A DNA stretch of 64,000 nt, from NCBI GenBank assembly GCA_002102555.1, contig MCFL01000013.1:186001-250000 (forward strand). The letters are read 5' to 3'. Shown here piece by piece: positions 11,588-23,760 of this stretch. The notes under the pieces were generated by a model, which had not been told where the DNA came from, ran no database searches, and worked only from the letters and a program-made list of their open reading frames with translations. This DNA comes from Catenaria anguillulae PL171 (Eukaryota > Blastocladiomycota > Blastocladiomycetes > Blastocladiales > Catenariaceae). Position numbers and translations under genes: made by a program. Each line of letters opens with the position of its first letter. The stretch's first letter is position 1.

Positions 11588-12821
11588 CTAATCATCATCC
11601 GAATCCAAAAGACTCACAACAAACATTTGCTCGTTTGGCTGGGTCGGACGACGACTTAATCGACGGCTTGTACTCGAGCTTGCCGCGCCAGCATCATCGT
11701 CTGAATCCAAAAGCGAAATCACAACCTTTTGCTGGGAAACAGCAGCCGATCCAACAGCCTCATTCATGCGACGGCGCTTGACGGTACCCTCGCCCATCTC
11801 ATTCTTGACCTTGCTCCGTCGCTCCGTCTTGGCATTGCCAGGTTGCTCTGCCTTGACATCTTCTCGATCTAAGGCGGTAGTATCTGGCCCTTGACGCTTG
11901 CGAGTGCGACGGTCGGTGGTCGGCGATGGCGGTGCAGAAACGGCGCGGAGGGGTGCTGGCGTTGGGATACGGCCAGAGAGCTCGTGAACGGCTAGAGCAA
12001 AGCAACATGACAAGGACTCGTAACGTTAGCAAGTCATCAGGCCAGGTACACAATGAATTGAATCCAAATCCTATACGGTGCGTACCCTCAGATGCGTACT
12101 CAAAGATGAACCGCTTCACGACCTTATCGCAGACGTATCGATACTGAGAATTTGAGGTCCGGCGTGCGATGGGTTCTCCAAACCTGTCAGAGAAATGCAG
12201 GGTGGCAGAGTCAGCTGGCTGAGAGGCCTATTATATAAAGCACGAGTTCAGCGAATGGCAGCAAGACTCATACCCAGCAGAATGCGACACAAACACAGCC
12301 TTTTTCTGATGCTCCGATAGCACGGCCTGCTTGAACTTTTCGACTCCCGCAACGTCTTTTGTTTGACGTAGTACCTGCTTCCCCGTGCAAAGCTCAACCA
12401 CAATCTTGCCAATGTTTTCCGCCAACTTGCTATCCAATACGATCGTGCCGCGTGCATTTGGAGCCTGAGTGTCGCTTGCGACGACTTGCATTGGCGCAAA
12501 GATGAGGGGTCGCCTGAGTGATCCGCCGGCCGCCGACGACAGCGAGCTATCCCGATTGACCCGCATTGGCATGTGGGATTTCGACATGGACTGGCCATCA
12601 ACAGACAGCCTGGCCATGAGGTTGGTGGGCATGGCGCCGCCGTGTACGCCGGCGGGCTGGGAGTACCTGAAACGGGTGCTGAATGATTTTCCCGTCTCCG
12701 AGATGATGGCGCAACGAGTTTCGGACACGCCGTCCGGACCGAGGGCGGTCTTGACGTCGAACTCGGCGGCCTGCGTGCCGGCAATGTCGACAAAGCATGA
12801 GTAACGGCCGTCTTGAGGCAT
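11588..12821 (-). CDS. DUF7918-like protein with two C-terminal SIM-like motifs
   Basis: Exons 12821-12274, 12183-12086 and 11991-11588 give 349 residues with no frame break. The first two exons resemble the fungal DUF7918 fold: an N-terminal strand pair (CFVDIAGTQAAEF), CAIISETGKSF, then GTIVLDSKLAENIGKIVVELC, LSEHQKKAVFVSHSAG and, after the intron, a short FIFEYASE strand. The function of the family is unknown to me. The third exon is a disordered tail with basic clusters (KRRRM, RRTRKRQ) that could act as nuclear localisation signals. It ends in two near-identical motifs, VVISLLDSDDD (about 305-315) and FVVSLLDSDDD (the last 11 residues). A hydrophobic core followed by Ser and Asp is the classic SUMO-interaction pattern. 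The family assignment is from memory of its pattern and not certain. Confidence 0.7.
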
Positions 12822-14058
12822 GTCGAGCAAGATGTGTGAATGCAGTACGAGGGAGAATTGCTTGCAGTTTGACGTCCATTGACATGTGCTGAGTGGGAAT
12901 TAACTTCTTCCCGCATCCATGCGAGGAGGCTAAATGTTTACAGTACGGCCTGGCGGTGAATGTGTTTTTGGCGTGGTAATTACACAGTGTGCCGATCGCA
13001 CTCGTGACGGGATGGATGTGAGACACTCACCATGTGGCAGTGGGAAAGTGAAACAAACGCTCCTCAATCGCAGCCTTGGGCGTTGTGAAACGAGCAGCAG
13101 CTGTCGTTGCAGGTTCTGTGGGATATCGCCGAATGGCCGCTCACATCCTCGGCATCTCACGTCATATGGTGTGGTCCTCGGTACCACTCGGCACCAATGT
13201 CGAGCAGTCCTCGCTGTTACACAATGGCCGCTGCACGCCCATCCATACCGACGATCTCGCACGTTTATTGTAGATGACCTGTCGGCAAGCTTCTGCTTGC
13301 TTGTGATTTGCCGTTTACCCTGCCTATATGTACAACCTGCGATGACACTTCACGGACCTTGTGGTCGGATTGCCTACGACCAGGGGTACCCTGCTACTAG
13401 TACTACAGCAAGCAGTGGTCCTAATAATAGGTACGGCATCCACGAATATGGAGGACAGGTAAGCACCGCGAGTTGGGAACAACATGCGCGCAGAAACGTC
13501 TTGCTTTTGGTTGCTAGGTACGTGACCGCGTTTCAGTTCCATGAGAATCACGCGACCTCCGGAAGAACGCTACTTGCCGGTCGGCCAATTCCCTCCTGCT
13601 GCGTTGGACGCCGTGCATTCATGTGCATGTGAAAATCCTACATGTAAGCATCTGTTGCTCTCTGTTTGGCGGCACACGTGGGTTCGGCCTCAGGCAGTGC
13701 CGTTGCTGAGGGCAGGCACCATAGACGCGTTGTCCGCAGCTCACCTCCCTCAACGCCTATACTTGGAGCCCCATTGCCCATGGCAACCGACAAACGGCAA
13801 CCGGCAACCAAGTGGTAACAAGGCAAATGTCATGTGGACTGCGGATACGGTTACATGGTACTTACATGTGGCCACATGGAGAGACCCTGTGATATTCGAC
13901 TGGGGTTGCAAGCTCGCCATCCAGCATGAGACGCGAAAACGTGACGGATCCAGCTCGAATGGCGACAAGTCTTGCGGAGGAATCAGTACGAAGCGCCTGC
14001 GTTACATACTCAGTTCTCTCGTGTGAAAGCGGCAGAGGCCATGTCGGGCTCCCAAGGG
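12822..14058. other. Divergent intergenic region, DUF7918-like gene / subtilase
   Basis: About 1.2 kb with no supported gene. Short frames here lack codon structure. It should contain both promoters; the TATA element of the subtilase is listed separately. Confidence 0.5.
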
Positions 14059-14066
14059 TATAAAAG
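14059..14066 (+). promoter_or_regulatory. TATA box of the subtilase gene
   Basis: TATAAAAG lies 155 bases before the start codon at 14221, followed by a C/T-rich leader. Its perfect match and position suggest a TATA-type, probably inducible promoter. Confidence 0.6.
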
Positions 14067-14220
14067 GCCAACACTCCCCTGCCCACTTCCTTCACATTCA
14101 TGACCCTCATCAGACTCTGGTAGACTGTGCCTGTTCACTCTCATCTCGTCTCCCTCCACCCTCGCGTTCCCACATCGTCCTCCCACATTGCGATCTGTGA
14201 TCCTCTCATCCTCCACCACA

Positions 14221-15682
14221 ATGCACCTCATTTCTGCTCTTACTGTCCTCGCATTCGCCGCAGCCCTGGTGGCCGCCGCCCCCGACACTCGCAACAAGTA
14301 CATCATCACGCTCAAGCCCACCGCCAACCTGCTCTCGGTCAAGTCGACGCTCGCTGCTCAACTCGCCCAAGAAAACGCAAAGGAATCCGTCACGCTCGAG
14401 CACAAGATTGTCCACGAGTACAACATCAACCAAGCCTTCAAGGGCTACTCGGCGCAACTTTCCGCGGATTTCGCGCAAAAGTTGCGCCGGGATCCGTCCA
14501 TTGCGTCGGTTGAGGCCGATGGAGTTGTCAAGGCATTTGCGACGCAACCAAACCCGGAAGCCTGGGGTCTGGCCCGCATTTCGCAGCGCGAATTGAAGGT
14601 CCCGGCCAACTACAACTACCCAGATTCCGCTGGCGAGGGTGCGACCGTCTACGTTATTGATACAGGTGTCATGGTGGATCATCCCGAGTTTGATGGCGGT
14701 CGTGCGACCTGGGGCAAGACTTTTTGTGAAGGATGTGCAGATGAGGACGACAATGGTACTTAATCCTTGGTTCATTTCAGTGGTTCTTATAATGGCTGAC
14801 ACTACTTTATCGTAATCTGGACAGGCCATGGAACCCACTGTGCAGGCACAATCGGTTCCAAGACGTATGGTGTCGCGAAAAAGGTCAAAATTGTCGGTGT
14901 CAAAGTTCTCGACGGCCAAGGCTCGGGCTCGTACTCGGGGGTAATTGCCGGGATCCAATGGGTTGCCGAGCAGGTCAAGTCCTCGGGCGACAAAAAGGCC
15001 GTTGCCTCCATGTCATTGGGCGGGCCGAAGAACGACGCAATCAACCAGGCGGTTCAGGCGGCCATCAGCGGCGGCGTGACGTTTGCAGTTGCTGCGGGGA
15101 ACGAGAACAGTGATGCTTGTCAAGTCTCGCCGGCATCGGTGCCTGAGGCCGTGACGGTGGGAGCGACGGATAACAAGGATGGGCTCGCGTCGTTTTCCAA
15201 CTTTGGCAAGGTGCATACAGATGCCGCCAAGTTGGCGCGATCACATCAATGTCTCACTTTCGGTTCCTGTACTCGTGTTTAGTGTGTTACCCTGTCGGCC
15301 CCCGGCGTCAACATCCTGTCGACTTGGAACAACGGCAAGACCAATACCATCAGTGGTACGCACCAACCTACCCACTCGTCAAGTTGCTGATGCATTCACA
15401 CTCACACGCGCTTCATGTCACCCAGGCACTTCCATGGCCACTCCTCACGTTGCCGGTGTTGCCGCACTGCTTCTCGCCGACTCGCCCATGTCGCCCGCGG
15501 ATCTCAAGAAAAAGCTCGCGGAAATCGCCACGCCCAACAAAATCGCCAACCCAAAGGGGTCGTCCAACTTGCTCTTGAACAATGGATTCACCACTGGTGA
15601 TGGCGAGCCGCCCGTGACGACGACCACGCAGCCGCCATCAACCACCACGGACGACAGTAGCCGGGCTACCCCGCGTGTGTGA
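14221..15682 (+). CDS. Secreted proteinase K-type subtilase (S8A)
   Basis: Extracellular serine endoprotease. Four exons: 14221-14755, 14825-15210, 15283-15355 and 15426-15682, total 416 residues. A signal peptide (1-20) precedes an inhibitor I9 propeptide (KYIITLKP through about 105, with KGYSAQLS). The catalytic domain shows Asp147 in VIDTGV, His180 in GHGTHCAGT (codon split by intron 1), Asn271 in AAGNENSDAC and Ser334 in GTSMATPHVAG (intron 3 falls just before it). The start at 14221 is the first ATG and gives a clean signal peptide. A short Thr/Pro tail with three TTT runs follows the catalytic domain and ends in ATPRV. Intron placement next to the catalytic His and Ser motifs recurs in the second subtilase of this window. 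Confidence 0.93.
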
Positions 15683-16239
15683 ACATGACATGGGAAACGA
15701 GTCTACTCTGGGTGAGTTGGAAGATCTAGACGCCGGGATGGATCGAGTGTTGTATGCGTTGTGTAGTGTGCTGTTGATTCACGGGGCTACAATACAAAGC
15801 TTGCTAATTCAATACCGAACCACAGCCATTGCAAATGAATGCATTTACTTACTATCGGCGGCGAAAGCGAAACATGCTTCGAATCATCAACATGAAGAGA
15901 GGTTAGGACGTTTCGTTTGTTCGTGTTTCGGACGTGGGGAAAGCGCCTTGTCTCCATGCCCAAGCTTGTGTTGATGCGAGGTCATTCGATGGACTGGGTT
16001 GGCGCTGGCAGTCAGGTGAAACAAAAACCGATCTCATTGGTAGGTATGGAATTAGATGCAATTGTACTTAAAGGAAAACAACGTGAGAGACAAGTGTGGA
16101 TGAGGTGGTCATGAAGAAATGAATCATGGATGTGCAAGGGAACAGGCGACAACTGAAGAGACACGAAATGAAATGCACGAGCCAAAGAACAGACACAAAA
16201 TGTGGGGATATGTGAAATGCAAGAGACACGGACGCACGC
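15683..16239. other. Convergent 3' spacer, subtilase / chitin synthase
   Basis: About 560 bases, AT-richer than the flanking genes, holding both 3' UTRs. No coding signal or repeat seen. Confidence 0.5.
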
Positions 16240-18925
16240 TCAGCAAACACCAACGGTATGCCCAAGCAAGTACACGAGCGAAAACACAAACCGGATGAGC
16301 GAAAAGATGAGCACGGCAAAGAACAAAAAGTTGAGGTACGACTGGCGGAACGAGGCCGTCATGCCAAACGTTTGCGGCGACAAGATGATGCCCACAAGTG
16401 CGCCGTTCATGAATACCCAGAGCATGACCCACATGAGCCTGAACTTTTTGAAGTTATCCTCCTTGCCGTCCTTTGACTTTTCGCTCTTTTCGGGCTTTTG
16501 CATGTCGCTCTGAAGCTGCGTAAAGTACGACTGGGATTCCTCGTAGAACCGGTTGGCGGGCAACAAGTTGACGCCGGCGAGCTCGTCCTTTGGTCCAGCG
16601 TTGGCACCACCCGCACCGCCGGCGCCGCCATGGCCGCCCGCGTCGGTCGCGCCCTTTGTGCCCCACGACAGATCCGAAATGTTGCAGTAGGCGTAGATTT
16701 GAAGCACGTTGACGTACGTGGGCAGCAGGAACGAGTATTGGAGAATGTTGAAGATCGGGTGGTAGAACTCGAGGTACAGGAACGAGCTGAGGAAGTAGAC
16801 GCCATACGTGGCGACCAGCGACGCAAACGTGAGCATAACCTTGTTTTCGACCACCTCGCCAAAGCTCTTGAAATCAAATCGCATCATCTCTTGGAAGGCA
16901 TCCTTTTGAATCTGCATCTGGGCCATGGTCGACACCACAATGATGACCAGCATAGCCATGGCGCACAGGCCGTAGATAATGATGACAATGTGGAACACGT
17001 TCTTGATGGACGAAGGCTTGTTACCGAGCGAGGCGATGAAGCAGATCAAGGTGGCAAGAACGTAAAGCGGGCGGAGAATGTTGAGCAAACCAGTCACAAT
17101 CAGGTACGTGCGGGGCGAGCCGATTTCAGTGGGTAAAAAGCGGACAGAGGTAGAGTTGCGGTTTTGCATTTGTTGAGTGAATCCTTCCACGAGCAAATGG
17201 AACGCGAGGTAAAAGTTGGCTGTGCAAGGAACAACAAAAGGTGAGCTCTGATACTCACCGCGAAGAAGTGAGCTCGAGAAAAAAAGGGAGGCGTACCAAG
17301 TGACATGAAGGCAAACAAAAAGTTGCACATGTTGTATGCGAGTTCGAGCAACATGGCGAGCTTGCGGAAAATGGATTGTCCCGAGGACAAGATGCGCCTG
17401 GCGTTGCCGATGGCGTAGAGCGACGCAAAGGTGGATCCGTTGAGCCAGCGGCGGCGTTGACCAATGAACTCGGGGAACTGTGCAATGACAATGACAAGAA
17501 AGGTGTGAGTTGTGAGCAACATGAATTGCGAGATATTTCATACAAGGACAGTTTCGTACATTGTCCGGCGCATCTGTAATGGCCTGCGAGTTCTTCTCGT
17601 ACCGCAAGATCCAATTTGCGTTGCGCTTGGCGACCAGCTCAAAGCACAGAATGCGGTCCTCGGCCAAGTACATGTTGCCAGCAAACACATCTTCGCCGTC
17701 GTGCAACTTTTCGCCCATAAAGTAGGCGTCCAACGGCGCGCCCTCGAGGGCCTTCCAGCGATACGCCGAAAAGGCGCCAGGTAACACGGAAATGTACCCC
17801 GCGACACTCTCGAGGGGCTTGTCGAGAATGTTGGACATCTTGTACTCAAAGTTCTGACCGGCAATAATCGGGTTTGCCAGCTCGAGGTACGATCCCTCCA
17901 CGGCAATCTCACCACAAGCACCGCCGACTTGCTCGTTCAAGAAAACTCGCCAAAGGCGGTAAATGGACATGGGCTGCGGTTTGGTGCCGACATCGAGCAG
18001 GATGCACACGTTGGGCTTGAGCGACCGCGAAAAGGCGTTGAAAAACCACCGATGCGAGTTGATCTTTTTCGCATTCTTTTCCTTGAGGCAAAAGAGCAGC
18101 TGCATAGGGATGACGGGCTTTTTTGCGTTCTTGGGCGTCACAAGATCGGTTCCGGACTCGGGCAACCCCTCAAAGTTGACTTGCGAGGTCACTTCAAAGA
18201 TGTGCGCCGACGTCTCGCGGTGGCCCACGTACTGGCGCATGAGGCCGTCTTGGTAGCAGCCCATGAGGCCAATGAGCTTGAGCGTGTCTTGGTTGATTTT
18301 GGACCGGCCATCCGACACAATGCACACGACGATTTTGCGCCACCCGTCGGGGCCCCAGCGTTTCGGGTCGGCGGCAAGCATTTCGCGAATGTTGTTGTGA
18401 ACACCTTGAAGGGTCTTGATGAAGAGTTTCGGGCCTACCATGAAATCGATGCAGGGCAACGGTCAGCAACAGTGGTCTCACGAAACGAGACGCAGTTGAC
18501 GAAAGTGAGGAAAGAATACCTTCGTTGTACATGGTAACAACAATAAACAGCTCAACCTCACTGCCCGTTTGACGCAACTGGAACCCTTGATCGACGAAGT
18601 AATCGGCCTTGCGACTGGTGCACGCCGTATACCTCAGCTTTGTGAAGTTTGGGTCGTTTGGGTGATCGGACGCCGCGGCCAGGGCATGCGGCACGTCCAC
18701 TTCGACAATGAGCCGCTCGCCGGCGCGCGCAGACCCGGGCAGGTTGGACTGGGCAGAGTCGGTGCGCGGAATGGCATCGGCGAAATGGGCGTGCACACTC
18801 GAGCCATCGGCCGAGTAGAGCGTGTTGCCGGCGGCGTGAAAATCAACCGAGGTCGAGTTTGAGGGCGGGCCCGTGAGGGCGGCGGGTTGCGGTTGCGGCA
18901 CGGGTTGGTAGGTGTATGAAGACAT
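16240..18925 (-). CDS. Chitin synthase (family I-III, GT2)
   Basis: Plasma-membrane enzyme polymerising UDP-GlcNAc into cell-wall chitin. Exons 18925-18520, 18434-17560, 17477-17297 and 17219-16240 give 813 residues with no frame break. In order: N-terminal chitin-synthase segment with VTMYNE (intron 1 follows the Glu codon), IVSDGRSKIN, HRWFFNAFSRSLKPNVCILLDVGTKP split in this protein, the catalytic AEDRILCFE, and GQRRRWLNGS at the start of exon 3. Several membrane spans fill exon 4. The catalytic core lacks a myosin head or an N-terminal membrane block, so it is not class V or IV. A Gly/Ala-rich loop (GGHGGAGGAGGA) and a charged KPEKSEKSKDGKED stretch sit between the C-terminal spans. The N-terminal region is short, only about 130 residues before the core. 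Confidence 0.95.
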
Positions 18926-18933
18926 GGTGTGAA

Positions 18934-18960
18934 TTGTTGTTGTTGTTGTTGTTGTTGTTG
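18934..18960 (-). repeat. (CAA)9 tract in chitin synthase leader
   Basis: Nine TTG units on the plus strand read (CAA)9 in the mRNA sense, ending eight bases before the chitin synthase ATG. CAA-rich leaders are unstructured and known to favour scanning and initiation; whether it acts so here is inference. It is also a trinucleotide microsatellite. Confidence 0.75.
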
Positions 18961-20112
18961 CTTGTGATAAATGAATGGATCACGGATCGTCGTGGGCCGT
19001 GGAGCGCTCTTGTGTCGTGTATGGGTGGGAAGATGAGACTTTTGAAGGGTATGTATGGCGGCGCGAGGGGCGATATCGCGGAAAGTTAGGGCGATGGCCA
19101 GCAGATGACAAGCAAGATTACGTCCAGGTCGAGAAGGGCCAACGGCGGCGCAGGAAGGTGTTTGCGACGAGGAGAAGGCAGGCAATGCTGGTCAACCTTG
19201 CATAGGGTATGGGCAGACGGCCACTGTATAGGTAATCAAATGAGACTACGGGAGCTGGCGAGGGGTGGCCGACTCTTTGAAGACTCGGAGATGTTTATTA
19301 CTTGTTATGTACCGTTGAGGGGTTGCGGTGGCGGTCGCTGCCCGCGAGTCTGAAGTGGTCGCGATTTCTTTCCCGTCGAGTTGAGTTGGCTGCAGCTGCA
19401 GCGGTCCGATCAGCGATCAGCGGCACAGCAAGGCCGCAAGCGGTCAAAGCGTGCGGTCCACTCCCCAGTTTTGTTTGCAATCGCTTACGTCCCCCCGATT
19501 CGATTTTAGCATACGTACGGCACACCACCTACATACAATACATATACCCAGACACTGGCAGCGCTAGCCTGGCAATACATGCGGTATTATGCAGCACATT
19601 TGACTAGATCGGGACTGATGGAGCTGGCATTGGCTTTGCTCACTTACCTATGCTGCCATCGGTTTCGGTTGGCAATGGAGCGGATTGGCGAAAGATTGTT
19701 TCTCCCAGCCTGCGCGCATTGGCGGCCGAGGCACTAAAAGAGAGGCTCGCTTCAACAGCGTTTTTGCACTATTTTCTCTCCTCGCTGTCCCTTGCACTCT
19801 TGCACTGTGAACCGGCGAGTCGCCGCGATCAGGAATGATCACAGACAACGTGTCTGTGGTGAGACATTCTCGGGGCCGAGTCAATAATGACTTGACGGCG
19901 CAGACTCAAATCTTGGCTTCATAACGAGCCAGCTTGAACGGGAACCAACCAGCGTCTTTGTCTTTATTCCAGTTTTGTTCTCTAGCTTGCCAGCCTTGCT
20001 TTGTTTGCTGGCGACTTGACGCTTTGGGAAAGACGAGCCGGGCAGAATGCAACGATTTGGAAAAAAAAAGGAACTACGACAGGGTACACAACATAACGCA
20101 ATAAAATGAACC
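18961..20112. other. Intergenic region upstream of chitin synthase
   Basis: About 1.15 kb with no supported gene. It holds the chitin synthase promoter and the 3' end of the neighbouring minus-strand gene. Nothing distinctive seen. Confidence 0.5.
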
Positions 20113-21035
20113 TCAAGTGGTCACAGAAAGTGCCTCATCAGCAGTGCTGTCATAGTAGTGTGTGTGCATGCGGAGCTGATCTGAGGCCGGGATGGTACAA
20201 GCAAAAATAAACCCGATGAGCCACATTAGAACCACATCTCCACCAAGGATATGGTGCACGTTATCGTTCCCTTGCGTCCCGGCGATACTATCAATCATCA
20301 TAGCAAATCCATGGAAGAATCCCATGAGCGAAATGAACTCGGTGAAGAGGATCACATCCTCGTCGTACAACCGGTGCCAGTATGCAAAGAGGTAAAGAAC
20401 GGCCGGAATAAAGAACCCGCAGATGAGGCTCTCTGTCGGGGTAAGCCGTGTCGGGTCAGGGTAAGGATACCAACGAAACGCCAGACCGATTCCAGGTTGA
20501 AGGAGTCCAACAACGCTCGCCAGCAAGCATGCGCAGAAGAGCGCCCAGTATGACGCGACCTTGGGCGACTTTGGGTCACGTAGTCGCTTGGGAAAGTCCT
20601 TTACACCCTCGACGACGCCTTGGATCCAACCGGTTACTGCATCGACCGGGTTGGGCCAGCGAAGGATCAAAAGGCCGATGCCCAGCAGGAGATAGTAGAG
20701 GCCGCTGAGAAGAATCCGGTGGTGGGATTGGCCGTGATGCGGCTGTACAATGTGATGAGGGCACCCGTTGCAAGGAGGTAAAACCCGCCAAACCCAACGA
20801 GAATTTGCGTTGCTGCGACATTGTGCGTGGGAAGCAATGACGCCCGCGCACACGCCAACGCGTACGCGTAAAGGACGGCCAAGGACATGTTTTGTGTGGC
20901 GAGGTGTGGCGTCTTGGGATCGGTCAAGGCAACGTCGTTGCGCCAAATGACTAGCGCACAGGCCGGTATCACGATGACCAAGACGAAGGCAAACCGGAGA
21001 TAAAGGCGGATGAGCCGAGCTTGAAGCGACGACAT
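20113..21035 (-). CDS. Multispan membrane protein, family not recognised (one frame break)
   Basis: Single exon from ATG 21035. About 307 residues with roughly eight hydrophobic spans: FAFVLVIVIPACALVIW, then ILVGFGGFYLLATGALITLY, LLSGLYYLLLGIGLLIL, SYWALFCACLLASVVGLL, SLICGFFIPAVLYLFAYW, FISLMGFFHGFAMMID and GGDVVLMWLIGFIFACTI. A one-base loss near 20716 (a CC run on the plus strand) breaks the frame between spans 3 and 4, without any splice signals to explain it. A loop of about 30 residues carries charged KDFPKRLRDPKSPK. Near the C-terminus the pair NDNVHHILGGDVV stands just before the last span and may be a conserved polar site. I cannot name the family. Longer readings beyond 21035 are not supported by codon structure. 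Confidence 0.6.
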
Positions 21036-21526
21036 GCTGGACCGTAGGAGCGACAGATTTTGCGACTTGGCAAGACAACTGGGAACGAATGAATGGAGCG
21101 CGAACTGGAGAAGGTGTACGGTGCAAGAGCTTAACGAGCGAGCGGTGCGTCGAGCCAATTTGTATTGATTCTGCGCTCATTGCCTCCATTTCGCTGTCTG
21201 GTATTGACCGTCCGGCCCAAGCGTCAGCGTCAGCATCAACACGCATAGGCCTGAATTCCGTGACGATCGGGCTTTGTCGAGCTGACTGCAAAGCACTGCA
21301 GCCTTCAGTTGAGCACAGGCTCAGTTCAGGTGGTCGATTGTCGCCATTCAGAATGAAGGAATGATTTGTCATGCCATGCAGCCGTTGGAGAACAATTGCC
21401 TGATTCATTCTTAAATCGATCATCGCCGGTAACGCCCACGGCCCAATGGACCTATGTATGCTGAACCAGTCACTCGGCGCAATGTAAACCTCTCTACCAT
21501 GTGCTTCTGCTTTAGCGTCTCGCAGC
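21036..21526. other. Divergent intergenic region
   Basis: About 490 bases between the multispan protein and family member A. Both promoters must lie here. No element recognised. Confidence 0.45.
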
Positions 21527-23312
21527 ATGTCCTCTTCAACCACCTCTCCTGCCCCCTCCACTCCCACGTCGACCTCGACAGCGGCTGTGCCTGTCCCGTC
21601 GCCTGACACCACGGCCCGCTTGGTCGCCTTGCCCAACAGCAGCAATAATAAGGCTGTCTCGGATCTCTTCCCCATTCTTGCGCCCCAAGACAGCAGCAGT
21701 GGCCTCCCTGTCCCCGCAGTGTGCCACCTCTCCCCGGCCGATGGCACCGCCATCACGCCGTGCCCATTGCCCTCGGCCCAAGTGTGGGACTCGCTCAACT
21801 CGTGTGTCAATGCCAACTGCCAAGGTAGTCGAAGCAACAACTCGGGCACCACGTCGCGCACCTCGGGCGAAGACCTGGCCGAAATCCAGGCGGAAGAGTG
21901 TGCCTTGCGCTCGTGCCGCGACCAGTTCATTGCCGCATCCGCCAACCTGTGCCTGCCGCTCTCTGCTCAAGTCTTGCAAGAAGCCAAAGTCTATCTTCCA
22001 AGGCTTCCCTCTTCGGCGGCCAACGACTCCACTTTTGCTCCTTTACATGCGCAGCATCTCGCTGCAGTCGGTCAACAATCACCGTCACCGCCCAGCAACG
22101 GCTCCACTGTCCCCGCTCCAGGCTCGCTTGGTATCTGTGTCACCACCATCCCCATCGGTACCCCGTGCGACCCAAACAACGACTATACTGCAATCTCGGC
22201 ACAAGGCTCGTCCTGGTTCCTGCCTGCGCCCGCCAACCTTCCCCTCTCGCCACCACAAGTCGGCCAGCCATCTTCCCCAAGGCCATGATCGCATACACTC
22301 GGCCCCGGGACGCATCGTCCTTGACCCCATCTACGCCCGTCTTTTCCACCGACCAATCCTTCATCTTTGCCCCCGGTGCAGGCACCGACCAGCAGCGCCC
22401 GCCTCTCCTCCTGCGCCACATGCCTACCGAGTCTGGCCAACGCATTGGTGTGCCCAGCCCAAACCAGCCGTCGGCCGAGAAAGCGCGCGTTCTTGCATCA
22501 ACAAACGTGTACTCGCTGACCTACTGCGACCTCGCTCAAAGACCCACGGCCCACGCTTGGCCCCTCATCAACGGGCTGTACATTCAACGCCCAATGCCGG
22601 CACTCGCTGTCCTGCGGGCGCGCCGACACGTGTGCGGCGTTGCCGCCGGCATCCTGGTCGCCCGTGGCGTACCTAGGCAACGACGCTCAAGACTGGCTGG
22701 CCAGCGAGCAGCGTGCGCGCGCATCGCAGTTTACGTTGCAACTGGTGGTGGTGGGCGTCGTGAGTGTGCTTTGGTGCTTGCATACGTGCCGCGCACGCGT
22801 GTTTCGCGCTTGGGTCAGTGTGAATCGCAAGGTCAAGGGCGAGAGCAATACCTGTGATGCGCGAGCTGGCGTTGCAGCCTGCAAGTAATTTGATGCTGGA
22901 CGAGTTGGGCGAGGGTGGGTCGAGAAGAGATCGGTTGGGCGATCGGGGCATGGTGGATGAGGAGCTTGGCGTGGTTGTATTGGAAGGCGAGGATGCCTTG
23001 CCCCAATATCAACCGCCAGGTGCTGGGGCAACCATGGACCGAGAAGATCGGGTGGGTGTTGCAGTTGAATCGATCCCACCACCACCTGTGTTCACGTCGG
23101 TCCCGCCTGGAGCAAGCGGGCCGGCAACTACAGGAGAAAGCGTTGGACCGATGGAGGCGTCGCTGGCGACGGCAGAGTTGGTCGAGGGGAGCGTGTGTCT
23201 CGAGTCCCGGCATAAGAGTTGTGAGTGTGATTTCAAATTCAGGTTGGGAAGTTGCTCTGTTCCATGTACATATTCCACTTTGCGGTTGCAACCCCCCAAT
23301 TTTGCACTTTAA
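21527..23312 (+). CDS. Cysteine-rich one-TM family, member A (three frame breaks)
   Basis: Paralogue of the genes at 32601 and 34423. Shared landmarks in order: a Ser/Thr/Pro N-terminus; LFPIL; CPLPSAQVWDSLNSC; FIAASANLCLPLS; KVYLPRLPSSA; LGICVTTIPIGTPC; NVYSLTYC; a small Cys-rich module (CTFNAQC ... SLSCG); AYLGND; one membrane span (LQLVVVGVVSVLWCL); the cytoplasmic motif RELALQPASNLMLDEL; and DEELGVVVLEGEDALPQY. The landmarks occupy three frames: one base seems missing near 22240 and one extra near 22560 and near 22855. The net total would be 594 residues. Three breaks allow a young pseudogene, but consensus errors are common in this window. No signal peptide is seen at the first ATG. Function unknown. 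Confidence 0.6.
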
Positions 23313-23616
23313 TGGTGCCCGCCCTCGTGCTTGATTGATATCCCTCTCCATGTATGTATCCGTATCTTCTATTCGATTTGTGCCATGCATGACGCATGAC
23401 CCAGGCTGATGAAGCCAAGCCAGCCGATCGAGCCTGGGAACACGCATGAAAGAATGTCAAACAAAAGAACCACGAGAAGGACGAGCACCTGGGCATGCTT
23501 TTCCTTGTGGTGTCTCGCGCATCGTCTCACTTCCACCCCTCTAGCTCTGGCGGCCGAGCATCGGGTGGCAACCTTGTTTTTGTTGGGAGCTGCATGGGCC
23601 AGAGTACCGGTCTCCC
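23313..23616. other. Spacer before small four-TM gene
   Basis: About 300 bases of 3' region and promoter; no gene seen. The TATA box at its right end is listed separately. Confidence 0.45.
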
Positions 23617-23623
23617 TATAAAA
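23617..23623 (+). promoter_or_regulatory. TATA box upstream of four-TM gene
   Basis: TATAAAA lies 144 bases before the ATG at 23761, the same distance class as the TATA box of the subtilase at 14059. Confidence 0.5.
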
Positions 23624-23760
23624 CAGCGACAGAGCCCCGCGGTATCGTCAACTCACTGTCAATTCAAAAAGCAAAGCAATTTCAAAGTCAGGTCCGTACA
23701 ATTCAACTATGGCCCAATCAATGATGCATGCAACTTGCTGACCAGCCCACAGCCCTCAAG

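Noticed and set aside
20113-21945. A 610-codon minus-strand frame extending over family member A
   Set aside because: Only its last third carries membrane spans; the rest overlaps member A on the other strand and has no coding character. ATG 21035 in the joining frame is a better start.
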